The notes below the pieces were generated by a model. The model ran no database searches, was not told where the DNA came from, and saw only the letters and a list, made by a program, of their open reading frames with translations. Shown here piece after piece: positions 54,991 through 64,000 of a stretch of DNA of 64,000 nucleotides. The DNA is taken from contig NZ_AP019011.1 of assembly GCF_016110345.1 (NCBI RefSeq), positions 1,240,001-1,304,000 on the forward strand. Reading direction: 5' to 3'. The stretch is from Fluviibacter phosphoraccumulans (lineage in GTDB: Bacteria; Pseudomonadota; Gammaproteobacteria; Burkholderiales; Rhodocyclaceae). The stretch's first letter is position 1. Each line of letters starts with the position of its first letter. A program made the translations under genes and the position numbers.

Positions 54991-56042
54991 GAGCCACCCC
55001 CTTTTTTTACAGCGCGGCCATCATAGGTTTTTTTACCCTGAATGCTATTAAGCGTTGGCGCCACAATGTCGTAGGCGACCGGCACCATACCCAACGACGC
55101 ATCAGGCTTCGGCATGTTTTTGAGTGTCCAGGTCAGGAACTGCACCGTTTCCATGGCATCCGGAATATCCTCGGGCACCTGTTTCATTTGACCATAAACG
55201 ACGGCCAGAATTGGCCACAATCCTGAACCGGGCACGTTAACCGGCGCGATGAGATCAGGTCTTTTATGACTGACAAAGGCACGGAATGTTTGCGCTACAC
55301 GGTCCGAGGTTATCGTCACATAATCCCCCTGTTTATTCTGAAGCTGCGTAGCACCCAGATCAAATCGTGCAAGATTCATCATCGGTTGAAAGCCAATCGC
55401 CCCGTCAGTTGCTTTAAGCGTCTGTGCGGCGGCAACACTGTCTTTTTCGCCATCCCCCAAAGGCCAGATCAGCCCAGACCCAATACCCACCTTTTGGCGC
55501 CAAGACGCCGAGCCCGCAGCAAGGTAACGGGTAAAGTTGAGCGTGGTAATAGAACCATCTGACTGAGCCACCGGCACAATATCCAGATGCGGCAAGTTGA
55601 TCCCAGGATTGAGGGCTGCTATTTTAGGATCATCCCAATGGGTGATCTGCCCCATATAAATTGCAGCAAGCACATTGCCGTTAAATCGCAGGCTTTCAGA
55701 TGGCAAGCCCGGCACATTGGCCACTACAGCAACACCAAAACCAAACAGCGGAAATTGCAGCAGTCCCAGTTTACTTAAACGGAATTCAGCGACCGGAAAC
55801 TCAACAACCGCCAAATCATAAATACCGACAAAAAGTTCAGTCGTTGACACATCTTCTAGAGAATTGACGTAAGACGTTCGAATACCACTGGCACGGGTAA
55901 ACTCGGCACCCCACTGGCGTAACGTTGACGCCACCAATGGAGACCCCGCCGCTTCCACGTTGGCCAAGGCCGGCTGCGAGCCTATTAGAACCAACCCACC
56001 CAGACAAAAAGCCAACCCTGCCCGGAAAAATTTACGTATCAT
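54987..56042 (-). CDS. PstS-like periplasmic binding protein
   Basis: A 351-residue exported protein of the PBP-like/PstS superfamily, with a signal peptide (FRAGLAFCLGGLVLIGSQPALA). Family marks: GSPLVASTLRQWGAEFTRASG, LAAIYMGQITHWDDPKIAALNPGI split over two blocks, and VPVAQSDGSITTLNFTRYL. The SDGSGTT loop of PstS is SDGSITT here, so phosphate binding is doubtful. No pstCAB is near. The ATG at 56042 has AAGG 8 bases ahead; GTG at 56051 is an alternative. Confidence 0.85.
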   Translation of the reverse strand: MIRKFFRAGLAFCLGGLVLIGSQPALANVEAAGSPLVASTLRQWGAEFTRASGIRTSYVNSLEDVSTTELFVGIYDLAVVEFPVAEFRLSKLGLLQFPLFGFGVAVVANVPGLPSESLRFNGNVLAAIYMGQITHWDDPKIAALNPGINLPHLDIVPVAQSDGSITTLNFTRYLAAGSASWRQKVGIGSGLIWPLGDGEKDSVAAAQTLKATDGAIGFQPMMNLARFDLGATQLQNKQGDYVTITSDRVAQTFRAFVSHKRPDLIAPVNVPGSGLWPILAVVYGQMKQVPEDIPDAMETVQFLTWTLKNMPKPDASLGMVPVAYDIVAPTLNSIQGKKTYDGRAVKKGGGS

Positions 56043-56138
56043 CAACAGCACCTTGTTCGTAACACAACAAAAACAGAGCGTTTATGCGAATATCTGCATG
56101 TCATCGCTCCTGTCATCTTAAACCGAATTGATTCAACC

Positions 56139-56957
56139 ATGTCAGCTCAAACCACTCAGCGTCGGCTCCATCCCCTAGACCTTGCTCGCCAGCGTGAACG
56201 CGGCGAAAAGGTTGTTATGCTGACTTGCTATGACGCCACTTTTGCCCGCGTCTCTGAAGCCAGTGGCGTTGACGCACTGCTCGTCGGAGATTCTCTGGGC
56301 ATGGTATTACAAGGCCATGACTCCACCCTGCCCGTATCGCAAGCGGACATGGTTTATCACGTTGCCTGTGTCGCGCGCGGTTGCCAACGCCCGCTGATTA
56401 TTGCCGACATGCCGTTTGGCACTTACCAGGAAAGCCCGGAGCTGGCGTTTCGCAACGCGGCACAACTGATGGCTGCTGGCGCACAGATGGTAAAAATCGA
56501 AGGTGGGCGCGAAATGGCGACGACAACCGCGTTTCTCACTGCGCGGGGCATTCCTGTGTGTGGTCATATTGGTCTCACACCACAATCCGTTTTTCAGCTG
56601 GGTGGCTACCGTGTTCAAGGCCGTGCCGATGGCGATCGCGAACGTCTGCTCACCGATGCCATGACACTGGAAGAAGCAGGCGCCAGCCTGCTGGTGCTCG
56701 AAGCCATGCCTGCCAAGGTAGCCGATTTCATTACCGAGCACTTGCGCATTCCGACCATTGGTATTGGTGCCAGCGCTGGCTGTTCCGGTCAAGTCCTTGT
56801 CCTGCACGACATGCTGGACATCGCCCCAGGCAAAAAGCCGCGTTTCGTTAAAAACTTCATGGCAGGCAAAAACTCCGTAGGCGCTGCCATTACCGCCTAT
56901 GTTGAGGAAGTCCGGTCGGGCACCTTCCCTGGCCCTGAACAGCTCTATCCGGAATAA
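56139..56957 (+). CDS. panB: 3-methyl-2-oxobutanoate hydroxymethyltransferase
   Basis: First enzyme of pantoate synthesis; 272 residues. [51 protein letters not shown], and VKIEGG hold the metal and substrate residues; [22 protein letters not shown] is the C-terminal signature. It is followed 2 bases on by panC. No promoter element was pinned down in the 96-base gap from the PstS-like gene. Confidence 0.97.
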   Translation: MSAQTTQRRLHPLDLARQRERGEKVVMLTCYDATFARVSEASGVDALLVGDSLGMVLQGHDSTLPVSQADMVYHVACVARGCQRPLIIADMPFGTYQESPELAFRNAAQLMAAGAQMVKIEGGREMATTTAFLTARGIPVCGHIGLTPQSVFQLGGYRVQGRADGDRERLLTDAMTLEEAGASLLVLEAMPAKVADFITEHLRIPTIGIGASAGCSGQVLVLHDMLDIAPGKKPRFVKNFMAGKNSVGAAITAYVEEVRSGTFPGPEQLYPE

Positions 56958-56959
56958 CC

Positions 56960-57796
56960 ATGGAAATCTATTCGAACGTTGCCGACCTGCGGGCGGCCCT
57001 GAATAAACTACGCCAGCAAAATCGCCGTATCGGCTTTGTGCCCACAATGGGTAACTTGCATGCCGGCCACATCAGCCTGATGCATCAGGCCAAAACGCAC
57101 GCGGACTGCGTGGTGGCGAGTATTTTCGTGAATCGCCTGCAATTTGGTCCGAACGAAGACTTCGACAAATATCCCCGCACGTTTGAAGCCGATTGCGCGC
57201 AACTCCGTGAAGCAGGTGTTGATTTTCTGTTTGCGCCAACCGAAAACGATTTGTATCCGGAACCGCAAACCTACGCGGTTGAGCCCCCGGAAATTCAGTT
57301 TATGCTGGAAGGCGAATGCCGCCCCGGCCATTTCCGCGGTGTTGCCACGGTGGTCATGAAACTATTTCAGATTGTGCAGCCAGATGTTGCCGTATTCGGT
57401 AAGAAGGATTACCAACAGCTGATGGTGATTCGCAACATGACGAATCAATTTATGCTGCCGATACGCATTATTGGTGGTGAAACAGTCCGTGCCGAAGACA
57501 GCCTGGCATTATCTTCCCGTAACGGCTACCTCAGCCCGGAAGAGCGTGCCGAGGCACCCCGTCTGCAACAGACCCTCCAAAACATACGTCAGGCCGTTCT
57601 ATCAGGTGATCATGACTATGAGGCACTGTGTCGAAAAGCCGCTGCAAACCTGGATTCTCATGGCTGGAAAACTGATTACATCAGTATCCGTCGTCAACAA
57701 GATCTGGCGCCAGCTACCGCCGCAGATCGCGATTTAGTCATCGTTGCCGCCTCAAGGCTGGGCACGCCACGACTTCTGGACAATCTTGAGATCTAG
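56960..57796 (+). CDS. panC: Pantothenate synthetase
   Basis: Joins pantoate and beta-alanine with ATP; 278 residues. [18 protein letters not shown] is the HxGH motif; [50 protein letters not shown] and [15 protein letters not shown] are diagnostic. Follows panB closely, with panD 114 bases downstream. Confidence 0.97.
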   Translation: MEIYSNVADLRAALNKLRQQNRRIGFVPTMGNLHAGHISLMHQAKTHADCVVASIFVNRLQFGPNEDFDKYPRTFEADCAQLREAGVDFLFAPTENDLYPEPQTYAVEPPEIQFMLEGECRPGHFRGVATVVMKLFQIVQPDVAVFGKKDYQQLMVIRNMTNQFMLPIRIIGGETVRAEDSLALSSRNGYLSPEERAEAPRLQQTLQNIRQAVLSGDHDYEALCRKAAANLDSHGWKTDYISIRRQQDLAPATAADRDLVIVAASRLGTPRLLDNLEI

Positions 57797-57910
57797 AACC
57801 CCTTGTTTTTGATGGCTTTTTCGATATAGAACTTTTTGTGACAGGGTTATTGACAGCGTCGGATTCAGGATTCACAATGCGCTTCCTTTCCTGACTTCAG
57901 GTTGATATTT

Positions 57911-58291
57911 ATGCAGCGAACCATGCTCAAGTCCAAACTGCACCGCGTGACCACCACGCATGCTGAGTTGCACTATGAGGGCTCTTGCGCCATTGATGAA
58001 GACTTGCTCGACGCCGCGAACATTCGCGAGTACGAGCAGATCGATATTTGGAATATCAACAATGGTGAGCGCTTTACGACCTATGCGATTCGCGGCGCCC
58101 GCGGTTCCGGAATGATTTCAGTGAATGGTTCGGCGGCACGACGTGCTGCTCCTGGCGATCTGCTGATCATCGCTACCTTTGCCGTATATGACGAAGCCGA
58201 ACTGGCCAATTACGAACCCAAGCTCGTTTACGCCGATGCCAACAACGGCATCGCCCGTATCGGTAACGGCATCCCGGCTCAGGCTGCCTGA
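57911..58291 (+). CDS. panD: Aspartate 1-decarboxylase proenzyme
   Basis: Makes beta-alanine for pantothenate; 126 residues. The self-cleavage site Gly24–Ser25 in HYEGSCAID, which yields the pyruvoyl group, is at the standard position when the ATG at 57911 is used. [20 protein letters not shown] and the C-terminal region are intact. The panBCD set is complete in this window. Confidence 0.96.
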   Translation: MQRTMLKSKLHRVTTTHAELHYEGSCAIDEDLLDAANIREYEQIDIWNINNGERFTTYAIRGARGSGMISVNGSAARRAAPGDLLIIATFAVYDEAELANYEPKLVYADANNGIARIGNGIPAQAA

Positions 58292-58299
58292 CACAGCAA

Positions 58300-58323
58300 A
58301 CCGACCCGCCTAATCGGGTCGGT
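58300..58323. terminator. Hairpin between convergent panD and cobA
   Basis: A perfect 9-base stem ACCGACCCG / CGGGTCGGT with a 6-base loop overlaps the cobA stop codon. T-runs on either side are poor. Confidence 0.55.
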
Positions 58324-59104
58324 AGAGCTTGACCACCTCACCCACAATCAATAGCGCTGGTGGCTTCATGGCCGCAGCGCTAATTTTTTGTGCCAATGTG
58401 GCTAGTGTAGCGATCACAACTTTCTGATCCGGTCGCGTGCCATGGTAAATCACGGCAACAGGTGTCTCTGGATTCCGGCCATGGGCCATCAATGCTTCGG
58501 CAATCCCTGCTGCTGCCGTCATCCCCATATAAAACACCACCGTCTGCGTCGGTCGGGCCAGCCCCGGCCAATCCAGTTCACTCAATCCATGCTTCAGATG
58601 CCCCGTGGCAAAAGTGACCGACTGCGCCCAATCGCGATGCGTCAGCGGAATACCGGCGTAAGCCGCACAACCCACCGCCGCAGTAATCCCGGGCACAATC
58701 TCGACATCAACACCGGCCGCAAGCAAGGCTTCCATTTCTTCACCGCCTCGACCAAATACAAAGGGATCGCCCCCTTTTAAGCGCACAACCCGTTTACCGG
58801 ACTGCGCCAGACGCACTAACCACTGGTTAACCTCTTCTTGCGGCAACGCATGCTTAGCGGCTTTTTTACCCACGTAATGGCGTGCTGCCTCGGGCGATAC
58901 CAGGTCTAGAATGGCCGGCCCCACCAGGTTGTCATAAAGCACCACATCTGCTTCAATAATTCGACGCATGGCTAGCAACGTGAGCAGCTCTGGATTCCCT
59001 GGCCCGGCCCCTACCAAACTGACTTGTCCCGCAGCTAACGGCGGCGAACTGGCGTTAACACCAGACAAAAACGAGCTCAAACGTTCTAATAGAAAATCAG
59101 ACAT
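58310..59104 (-). CDS. cobA: Uroporphyrinogen-III C-methyltransferase
   Basis: SUMT, which makes precorrin-2 for siroheme or cobalamin; 264 residues. [50 protein letters not shown] and [21 protein letters not shown] are diagnostic. A single-domain form, without CysG fusion. No siroheme partners are in view. Siroheme would feed sulfite or nitrite reductase. Confidence 0.95.
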   Translation of the reverse strand: MSDFLLERLSSFLSGVNASSPPLAAGQVSLVGAGPGNPELLTLLAMRRIIEADVVLYDNLVGPAILDLVSPEAARHYVGKKAAKHALPQEEVNQWLVRLAQSGKRVVRLKGGDPFVFGRGGEEMEALLAAGVDVEIVPGITAAVGCAAYAGIPLTHRDWAQSVTFATGHLKHGLSELDWPGLARPTQTVVFYMGMTAAAGIAEALMAHGRNPETPVAVIYHGTRPDQKVVIATLATLAQKISAAAMKPPALLIVGEVVKLYRPD

Positions 59105-59223
59105 AACCTGCATTTAAGAGACAAGAAAACCAGCAGAAACAGATCCCCCTTGCCAGAAAGGGTTTGTCAGCATATCTTACTACTTCGGCCTATATATCGC
59201 GCTTATAAAAACAGGAGACAGGG

Positions 59224-59667
59224 ATGTCGCTTACCGTTCGCCAACTGCTTAATCATAAGACTTCGGGCGTTTACGCCACCCGCCCTGATGCTTCAGTCCT
59301 TGAAGCATTGGAACTGATGGCACGGGAGGACATTAGTTCCGTACTGGTCATGGAAGGCGATTCGCTCAAAGGTATTTTTACAGAGCGCGATTACGCACGC
59401 AAGGTGATTTTGCGAGGCCGCAACTCGCGTGATACCGTCATTCGCGAGCTGATGACCAGCCAACTGATTACCATGTCGCCGGATCAGACGATTGATGACT
59501 GTATGTCGATCATGACTGAGAAGCATATTCGTCACCTACCGGTTCTTGAAGGCGAAAAAGTCATTGGCCTCATCTCGATTGGTGATGTGGTGAAATCCAT
59601 CATTGCCGGCCATGAAGAAACCATTCAACAACTGGCGGGTTATATTGCGGGTGACCTCAAGACCTGA
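59224..59667 (+). CDS. CBS-domain protein
   Basis: A 147-residue protein made almost entirely of two CBS domains (about residues 12–65 and 75–140; VRQLL ... ISSVLVMEGDSLKGIFTERDYARKV and MTEKHIRHLPVLEGEKVIGLISIGDVVK). It is a stand-alone pair binding adenosyl nucleotides in relatives. No partner gene is obvious. A strong terminator follows. Confidence 0.92.
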   Translation: MSLTVRQLLNHKTSGVYATRPDASVLEALELMAREDISSVLVMEGDSLKGIFTERDYARKVILRGRNSRDTVIRELMTSQLITMSPDQTIDDCMSIMTEKHIRHLPVLEGEKVIGLISIGDVVKSIIAGHEETIQQLAGYIAGDLKT

Positions 59668-59687
59668 TCTCCAATCAGGCTCCAGCC

Positions 59688-59720
59688 AAAACCCGTAGGT
59701 TTAAGACCTGCGGGTTTTTT
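59688..59720 (+). terminator. Rho-independent terminator after the CBS gene
   Basis: AACCCGTAGGT / ACCTGCGGGTT (one G·T pair) with a short loop, followed by TTTTTTATTT. Confidence 0.88.
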
Positions 59721-59810
59721 ATTTGCGTTAAAAAGCCCACGCGGGTAAGCTTCGCGAATCCAAGACGCTTAACCCACTATTTTTTAACGATATTTTAACA
59801 AAACTGCAAC

Positions 59811-61289
59811 ATGGGCACTGAAACCGAACTCAAACTATCGCTAGCCGCCGAGGACATTCCTCGCCTTATTCAGCACCCGTTGCTCGCCACGGCGCCTAGA
59901 CGACTCAAGCTACACAACACCTACTTTGACACGGCTGAGCTAGCGCTTACGCAAAAAAAAGTGGCGGTCAGAGAACGTCGGGTACTGCGCAAGACCCTAC
60001 TCACGGTTAAAACAGCCCATCGTAGCGAGGGCGGCATCAGCCATCGATCTGAGTGGGAAGCACCGACCACGCCGGGCAGCTTTGATTTTTCAACACTGAT
60101 CGATGATGCGGCAATGGCAGAATCTTTAAGCCAAATTGCCCCGCAACTGGTACCCATCTTTACAACGGACTTCAGTCGTCGTTTCTGGACACTCGATTTT
60201 CGCCGCGCCAAGATCGAAGTTGCGCTGGATTTAGGGACCGTTCGTGTGCAACGTGACGATCTCACCCGTGAGCAACCCATCTGTGAACTCGAACTGGAAT
60301 TGAAAGAGGGAAACCCGACGACGCTGTTCGCGCTGGCTCGACTCTTAAGCCGCCAGGTTCGCCTACACCCCGCCGATGACAGCAAAGCAGCTCGCGGCTA
60401 CGCCCTGTTTCTGGATCAGAAAAAAACACCGAAAAAAGCAGACACACTGAGCATTGAAGAGGGAGACACCACCGTTGCCGTGTTCCTGAAAATTGCCCGC
60501 AGTTGTGTCACGCAACTCCAGGCGAATGAAAGTGGGATTCTGAGTCCCCAGGACGAAGAATACGTGCATCAGGCTCGTGTTGCCCTGCGCCGACTGCGCA
60601 CAGCGCTGCGTTTGTTTAACGAGGCACTACCAGCCGGGTTTGCTGACCGCTGGAGCAATGCCTGGCGAGATGTCGCCCAAGAATTGGGTAATGCACGCAA
60701 CTGGGATGTTTTCTGTAGCGAGCAACTCCCCCTGCTCGATCAAGATCTGGGCGATCACCCGGATCTATTGGCACTACGCACTTTTGCCGCATCAAAGCGT
60801 TTAGCGGCACATGAGGCTGCCAAAGCATGTATGACCAGCAAGGCCTACAGTCTGAATCTGATCTCTTTCTGCGAGGCCTTGATGAACCTGAAAGATAGCG
60901 AAGAGCCGATTCGCGCCTACGCCACCAAAGCCCTTAAACGACGCCACAAAAAATTTATTACCGGGGCCAAGCTGGCGCACACACTGAATGCTGAACAACG
61001 CCATGAAGTCCGAATCGACCTAAAGAAACTCCGCTACACACTCGACTTTTTTGAAAGCCTTTACCCGAAGAAGCGCGTTCAAGCTTTTGCGCGTTCACTG
61101 GCCAGCACACAAGAGCTGCTGGGGCACATGAATGATCTGGTTACCGCAGAAATGTTGATGGCCGAACGTGAACCCAAGGTAGCCGATGCGCCCATCGCTT
61201 GGGCCAAAGGTCGCATGAGCGCTTATCTGGACATGCTTCCTGCCGCGTTAAAACCCGTCATTCAAGCAGACACGCCCTGGGTCAAATAG
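59811..61289 (+). CDS. CYTH–CHAD domain protein (inorganic triphosphatase-like)
   Basis: A 492-residue protein with an N-terminal CYTH domain (about 1–205; ExExK motif E4-T-E6-L-K8) and a C-terminal CHAD domain (about 225–475; EEYVHQARVALRRLRTAL and HEVRIDLKKLRYTLDFF with conserved His). The layout equals YgiF, an inorganic triphosphatase; CHAD binds polyphosphate. No ppk is in view. Confidence 0.92.
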   Translation: MGTETELKLSLAAEDIPRLIQHPLLATAPRRLKLHNTYFDTAELALTQKKVAVRERRVLRKTLLTVKTAHRSEGGISHRSEWEAPTTPGSFDFSTLIDDAAMAESLSQIAPQLVPIFTTDFSRRFWTLDFRRAKIEVALDLGTVRVQRDDLTREQPICELELELKEGNPTTLFALARLLSRQVRLHPADDSKAARGYALFLDQKKTPKKADTLSIEEGDTTVAVFLKIARSCVTQLQANESGILSPQDEEYVHQARVALRRLRTALRLFNEALPAGFADRWSNAWRDVAQELGNARNWDVFCSEQLPLLDQDLGDHPDLLALRTFAASKRLAAHEAAKACMTSKAYSLNLISFCEALMNLKDSEEPIRAYATKALKRRHKKFITGAKLAHTLNAEQRHEVRIDLKKLRYTLDFFESLYPKKRVQAFARSLASTQELLGHMNDLVTAEMLMAEREPKVADAPIAWAKGRMSAYLDMLPAALKPVIQADTPWVK

Positions 61290-61331
61290 TTGGCCCAACA
61301 TGGTGAAACCTTTCCCAGAAAGATCCTGTGA

Positions 61332-62051
61332 TCAATCGGATGTACTGGCGCTCCAGAAAGCTTGATGTACATAATCCAGTTGTGAGAGCTCGCTAACAAG
61401 CGTATCCAACCTGACTGCATCAACGGATGTTGAATTTAATACCGCTTCAATTTCCACATCTGACTCACCGAAGGCATGCACATCAATCTCTCTCGTGGGA
61501 TAAGAGGAAGTTTGCAGCAGATGCACCAGCTTCTGCATCGTCAGTTTTTGATGTTGTTTTGCCGTAATCACATAAACTGCATTCGTTGCTTCGACATCCA
61601 TGGTATCTGTTGGCTGCCTATTTATTTGATTAGCAACAGGGCGCAACAAGGTATTTGCCGCCAGCACAAAAAGCGTTCCCAAGGTTGCTTCTATCAATAG
61701 ATCAGCGCCAGCACAGGCCCCGATTGCAGCAGAACCCCAAAGGGTTGCTGCTGTGTTGAGGCCGCGCACGTTGCCTTCTTCACGCATGATCACCCCGGCC
61801 CCCAGAAATCCGATCCCAGAAACCACATACGCGACTACGTGGACGGCACCTTCATGCCCAGCAAGTGTTGCAGCCATATCGACAAATAGCGCTGCCCCAA
61901 CGGAAACCAACACATTGGTTCGCAAACCGGCCGTTCGTTGTCTGAATTGACGCTCATATCCAATCAACCCACCCAACACAAATGCGGCTACTAAACTCAC
62001 TGACGTATCAATGAGGGTGTCTAGTCGAAGGTGATTGATCGCACTGATCAT
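61332..62051 (-). CDS. MgtC/SapB-family membrane protein
   Basis: A 239-residue protein with an N-terminal MgtC membrane domain of five helices ([33 protein letters not shown] split over two helices; [34 protein letters not shown]) and a C-terminal ACT-like soluble domain. MgtC proteins modulate ATP synthase and help growth at low magnesium in pathogens; role here unknown. It follows the glycosyltransferase by 14 bases, so they are probably cotranscribed. Confidence 0.9.
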   Translation of the reverse strand: MISAINHLRLDTLIDTSVSLVAAFVLGGLIGYERQFRQRTAGLRTNVLVSVGAALFVDMAATLAGHEGAVHVVAYVVSGIGFLGAGVIMREEGNVRGLNTAATLWGSAAIGACAGADLLIEATLGTLFVLAANTLLRPVANQINRQPTDTMDVEATNAVYVITAKQHQKLTMQKLVHLLQTSSYPTREIDVHAFGESDVEIEAVLNSTSVDAVRLDTLVSELSQLDYVHQAFWSASTSD

Positions 62052-62065
62052 ATTATCGAATAAGC

Positions 62066-63262
62066 TTAATAAGCAGTAGTAGATGCTGTATGTATCAGCA
62101 TCGATTCAAATTGATTCACCACATTCGGCCAGTTTTCTTTGACAGCCCTATCACGGGCCAGATGCCTCATCTGATTGTAGGCCAGCTTGTTTTCTCTGAA
62201 TATCTTATGCAATGCGATTGCCGCCCTATGAAAATCTTTGTCATGGTCAAGCGGGGCCAGCAAACCATTCTGTCCTGGCGTGACATACTGAGTCGCTGCC
62301 GCGTAATCAAAAGCGACAATCGGCAAACCACTGGCCATGGCTTCCAAGGTGACGTTACCAAAAGTCTCCGTTTTACTCGGAAAAACGAAAAGATCACCTG
62401 AGGCATAATGCGTCGCCAGATCAACGCCAAGACGCACACCACTTAGCACTGCATTGGGGACACGAGCGGCGATCTGAGCGCTTTCGGGGCCATCCCCCAC
62501 CAGGACCAGCCGGACTTTTGAATCTATTTTGACGATAGATTCAAAGGTACTAATGAGCAAATCCAGATTCTTCTCTGCAGCCAACCGACCTACATGCACG
62601 ATGACAAAATCGTCATCCGTAACACCCCAGGAGGAACGCAGTTCACGTGAACGACGATCCGGCGTATAAAGTTCTGCATTGACCCCGCGCGACAACACCC
62701 GGACGTTTTTGAATCCAATCGAGGTCAGTTCATGCTTCATGCGCTCAGTCGGCACAGTGGTTAATCCAGTTTTGTTATGGAATTTTTTAAGATAGCCGAC
62801 GATAGGTCGCTTGAGCCAACCAATGCCGTAATGCTGGCTATAGCTGTGAAAGTTTGTTCTAAAATCGGAACTGACCGGAATTTTTAATTTCCTGGCCGCT
62901 TCAAGCGCAGACCATCCTAAAGGGCCTTCCGTGACGATATGCACCAGGTCTGGCCGTCTTTTAGACCATTGGCTCACCAAACGCTTTTTGGCCGGCAACC
63001 CCATTTTAAGATTCGGATAATTCGGAATGGGCAAGCCCAAGGTCAGTAACTCCTGCAACTCGGCGCGTGGTGCTGCCGTTTTATCGGATTGTTGCCGAGG
63101 CCGTATCAACTGAATATCATGGTTTAACGCACATAACCCCTCGACAAATCGCGACAACGACAGTGCAACACCATTCACTTCAGGCGGATAGGTCTCAGTA
63201 ACAATCGCCAGCCGCAGTGATTTTTTGGGTGCTGCCAGTTGCTCGATAACGATGGAGTCCAT
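62066..63262 (-). CDS. Family 4-type glycosyltransferase
   Basis: A 398-residue GT-B glycosyltransferase of the GT4 family, near MgtA/PimB-like enzymes. N-terminus: [38 protein letters not shown]; central [20 protein letters not shown]; donor-site E-x7-E in [20 protein letters not shown]. It probably adds a hexose to a lipid or diacylglycerol. It is upstream of mgtC on the minus strand and divergent from the unfinished membrane protein. Confidence 0.9.
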   Translation of the reverse strand: MDSIVIEQLAAPKKSLRLAIVTETYPPEVNGVALSLSRFVEGLCALNHDIQLIRPRQQSDKTAAPRAELQELLTLGLPIPNYPNLKMGLPAKKRLVSQWSKRRPDLVHIVTEGPLGWSALEAARKLKIPVSSDFRTNFHSYSQHYGIGWLKRPIVGYLKKFHNKTGLTTVPTERMKHELTSIGFKNVRVLSRGVNAELYTPDRRSRELRSSWGVTDDDFVIVHVGRLAAEKNLDLLISTFESIVKIDSKVRLVLVGDGPESAQIAARVPNAVLSGVRLGVDLATHYASGDLFVFPSKTETFGNVTLEAMASGLPIVAFDYAAATQYVTPGQNGLLAPLDHDKDFHRAAIALHKIFRENKLAYNQMRHLARDRAVKENWPNVVNQFESMLIHTASTTAY

Positions 63263-63434
63263 GATGGTCGCAAGTAAAAATATGGCCCATCATCACGGAA
63301 AGACGTAACAGATTTCTTACTGAACGTTGACAAATTTATTAAATCTTAAACGTCATCAAATCCTATTGAATCCTTAACACTACGGTAGCAATCGCCTCTT
63401 ATCGTTAGATCACTTTATTTAATTCGGAGGCCTC

Positions 63435-64000
63435 ATGCGGGATTTTTTAGCCACGTTGAACGAACAACGTTGGGATGATCATCGCTACTATCACCAAAGC
63501 CGTATCAATCAGACACTACACTTCTTGAGTGCAGCTGGTTTTCTGGTGGCTTACAGCATGATTTTTTCAGATCCGGCGATGGCCGCTATTATCGGCTGGG
63601 TGTGGTCGATGGGCACACGACAATCCGGGCACTTCTTCTTTGAACCACAAGGCTACGACAAGGTTAATCAGGCCACGAATGAATACAAAGAAGCCATCAA
63701 GGTGGGCTACAACCTGAATCGCAAAGTAATACTGATTAGCATCTGGCTGCTCTCTCCTTTTCTCCTGCTGGTCAGTCCAACGCTTTTTGGATTGATGACC
63801 CCTGCGGACACGATCAAACAAACAATGGACCAGATCGGCATGATCTGGTTGTTCATTGCAGTTGCTGGCCTGCTCTTTAGAACGATGCACCTGTTCTTTA
63901 TCCGCGACATTAAAACCGGCCTGGTTTGGATGACTAAAATCCTGACCGATCCGTTGCACGATCTGAAGATGTATTACAAAGCCCCTTTTTATCTCATGCG
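63435..64000 (+). CDS. Membrane protein of unknown function, 3' end outside window
   Basis: The open frame from the ATG at 63435 (GGAGG 5 bases ahead) runs off the window with 188 codons seen. It has three or four hydrophobic segments (about residues 30–60, 98–118, 137–152). YYHQSRINQTLH and the RQSGHFFFEP motif recall the H-x4-N-x3-H and GHxxFE pattern of Mpo1-like (DUF962) proteins, but this is tentative. It is divergent from the glycosyltransferase, with 172 bases between. Confidence 0.75.
   Translation, partial: MRDFLATLNEQRWDDHRYYHQSRINQTLHFLSAAGFLVAYSMIFSDPAMAAIIGWVWSMGTRQSGHFFFEPQGYDKVNQATNEYKEAIKVGYNLNRKVILISIWLLSPFLLLVSPTLFGLMTPADTIKQTMDQIGMIWLFIAVAGLLFRTMHLFFIRDIKTGLVWMTKILTDPLHDLKMYYKAPFYLM

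Noticed and set aside
56307..57047. Minus-strand open frame (246 codons) opposite panB/panC
   Set aside because: Covers conserved coding sequence of two real genes and has no family features.

Overview
The window reads as part of a betaproteobacterial chromosome (Burkholderiales/Nitrosomonadales type; I cannot name the genus). The basis is gene order: nadE–glnB, purN–rsmB, mutL–miaA, hda–HAD phosphatase–pcnB–folK, panB–panC, and ribF–ileS–lspA–fkpB–ispH, together with cbb3 oxidase genes, fnr, hemN and a heavy-metal ATPase. The content suggests a facultative or microaerobic respirer that handles reduced sulfur: it has two terminal oxidase systems (cbb3 and bd), a Tat-exported flavoprotein of the sulfide dehydrogenase/SQR family, two rhodaneses and a DsrE-like protein.

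Layout. 1–5.9 kb: end of iron superoxide dismutase, then a minus-strand run of housekeeping genes (lipid A acyltransferase, ubiC, DUF192, rluE, glnB, nadE, ppa). 5.9–11.8 kb: copA, a TauE/UreH-like membrane protein and hemN on the minus strand, and fnr, a universal stress protein and a rhodanese on the plus strand. 11.9–22.7 kb: a visibly A+T-richer block holding a sigma-54 activator with a Cys-containing PAS domain, a near-perfect sigma-54 promoter, and cydP-cydA-cydB-nifX-like-cydX-ybgE-dsrE-like-rhodanese-HiPIP. A hydrolase, a 2-Cys peroxiredoxin interrupted exactly at its stop codon by an IS481-type element, and a TDT/SLAC1 transporter follow. 22.7–28.2 kb: cbb3 oxidase operon (ccoNOQP) and its assembly genes ccoG/fixH, with an FNR box ahead of ccoN. 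28.5–37 kb: ribF-ileS-lspA-fkpB-ispH continuing into ccoI-ccoS. 37–43 kb: amiC, tsaE, the Tat-exported sulfide-oxidoreductase-like flavoprotein with a small membrane protein, cupin, queG, a Cys-rich DUF2892 protein and a carboxymuconolactone decarboxylase. 43–53 kb: rsmB, purN, dedA, mutL, miaA, purM, hda, HAD phosphatase, pcnB, folK. 53–64 kb: OprB porin, a PstS-like protein with a small secreted partner, panB/C/D, cobA, CBS protein, CYTH-CHAD protein, mgtC, a glycosyltransferase, and an unfinished membrane protein at the right edge.

How it fits together. FNR, HemN, CopA, the TauE/UreH protein, CcoGHIS and CcoNOQP form a low-oxygen respiration set. The 11.9–22.7 kb block sits inside that set and looks like a later insertion: it brings its own regulator and promoter, a bd oxidase, and periplasmic sulfur/iron-sulfur proteins. 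I regard this sigma-54-controlled bd-oxidase plus sulfur-relay operon as the most interesting system in the window. No tRNA, rRNA or CRISPR was seen.
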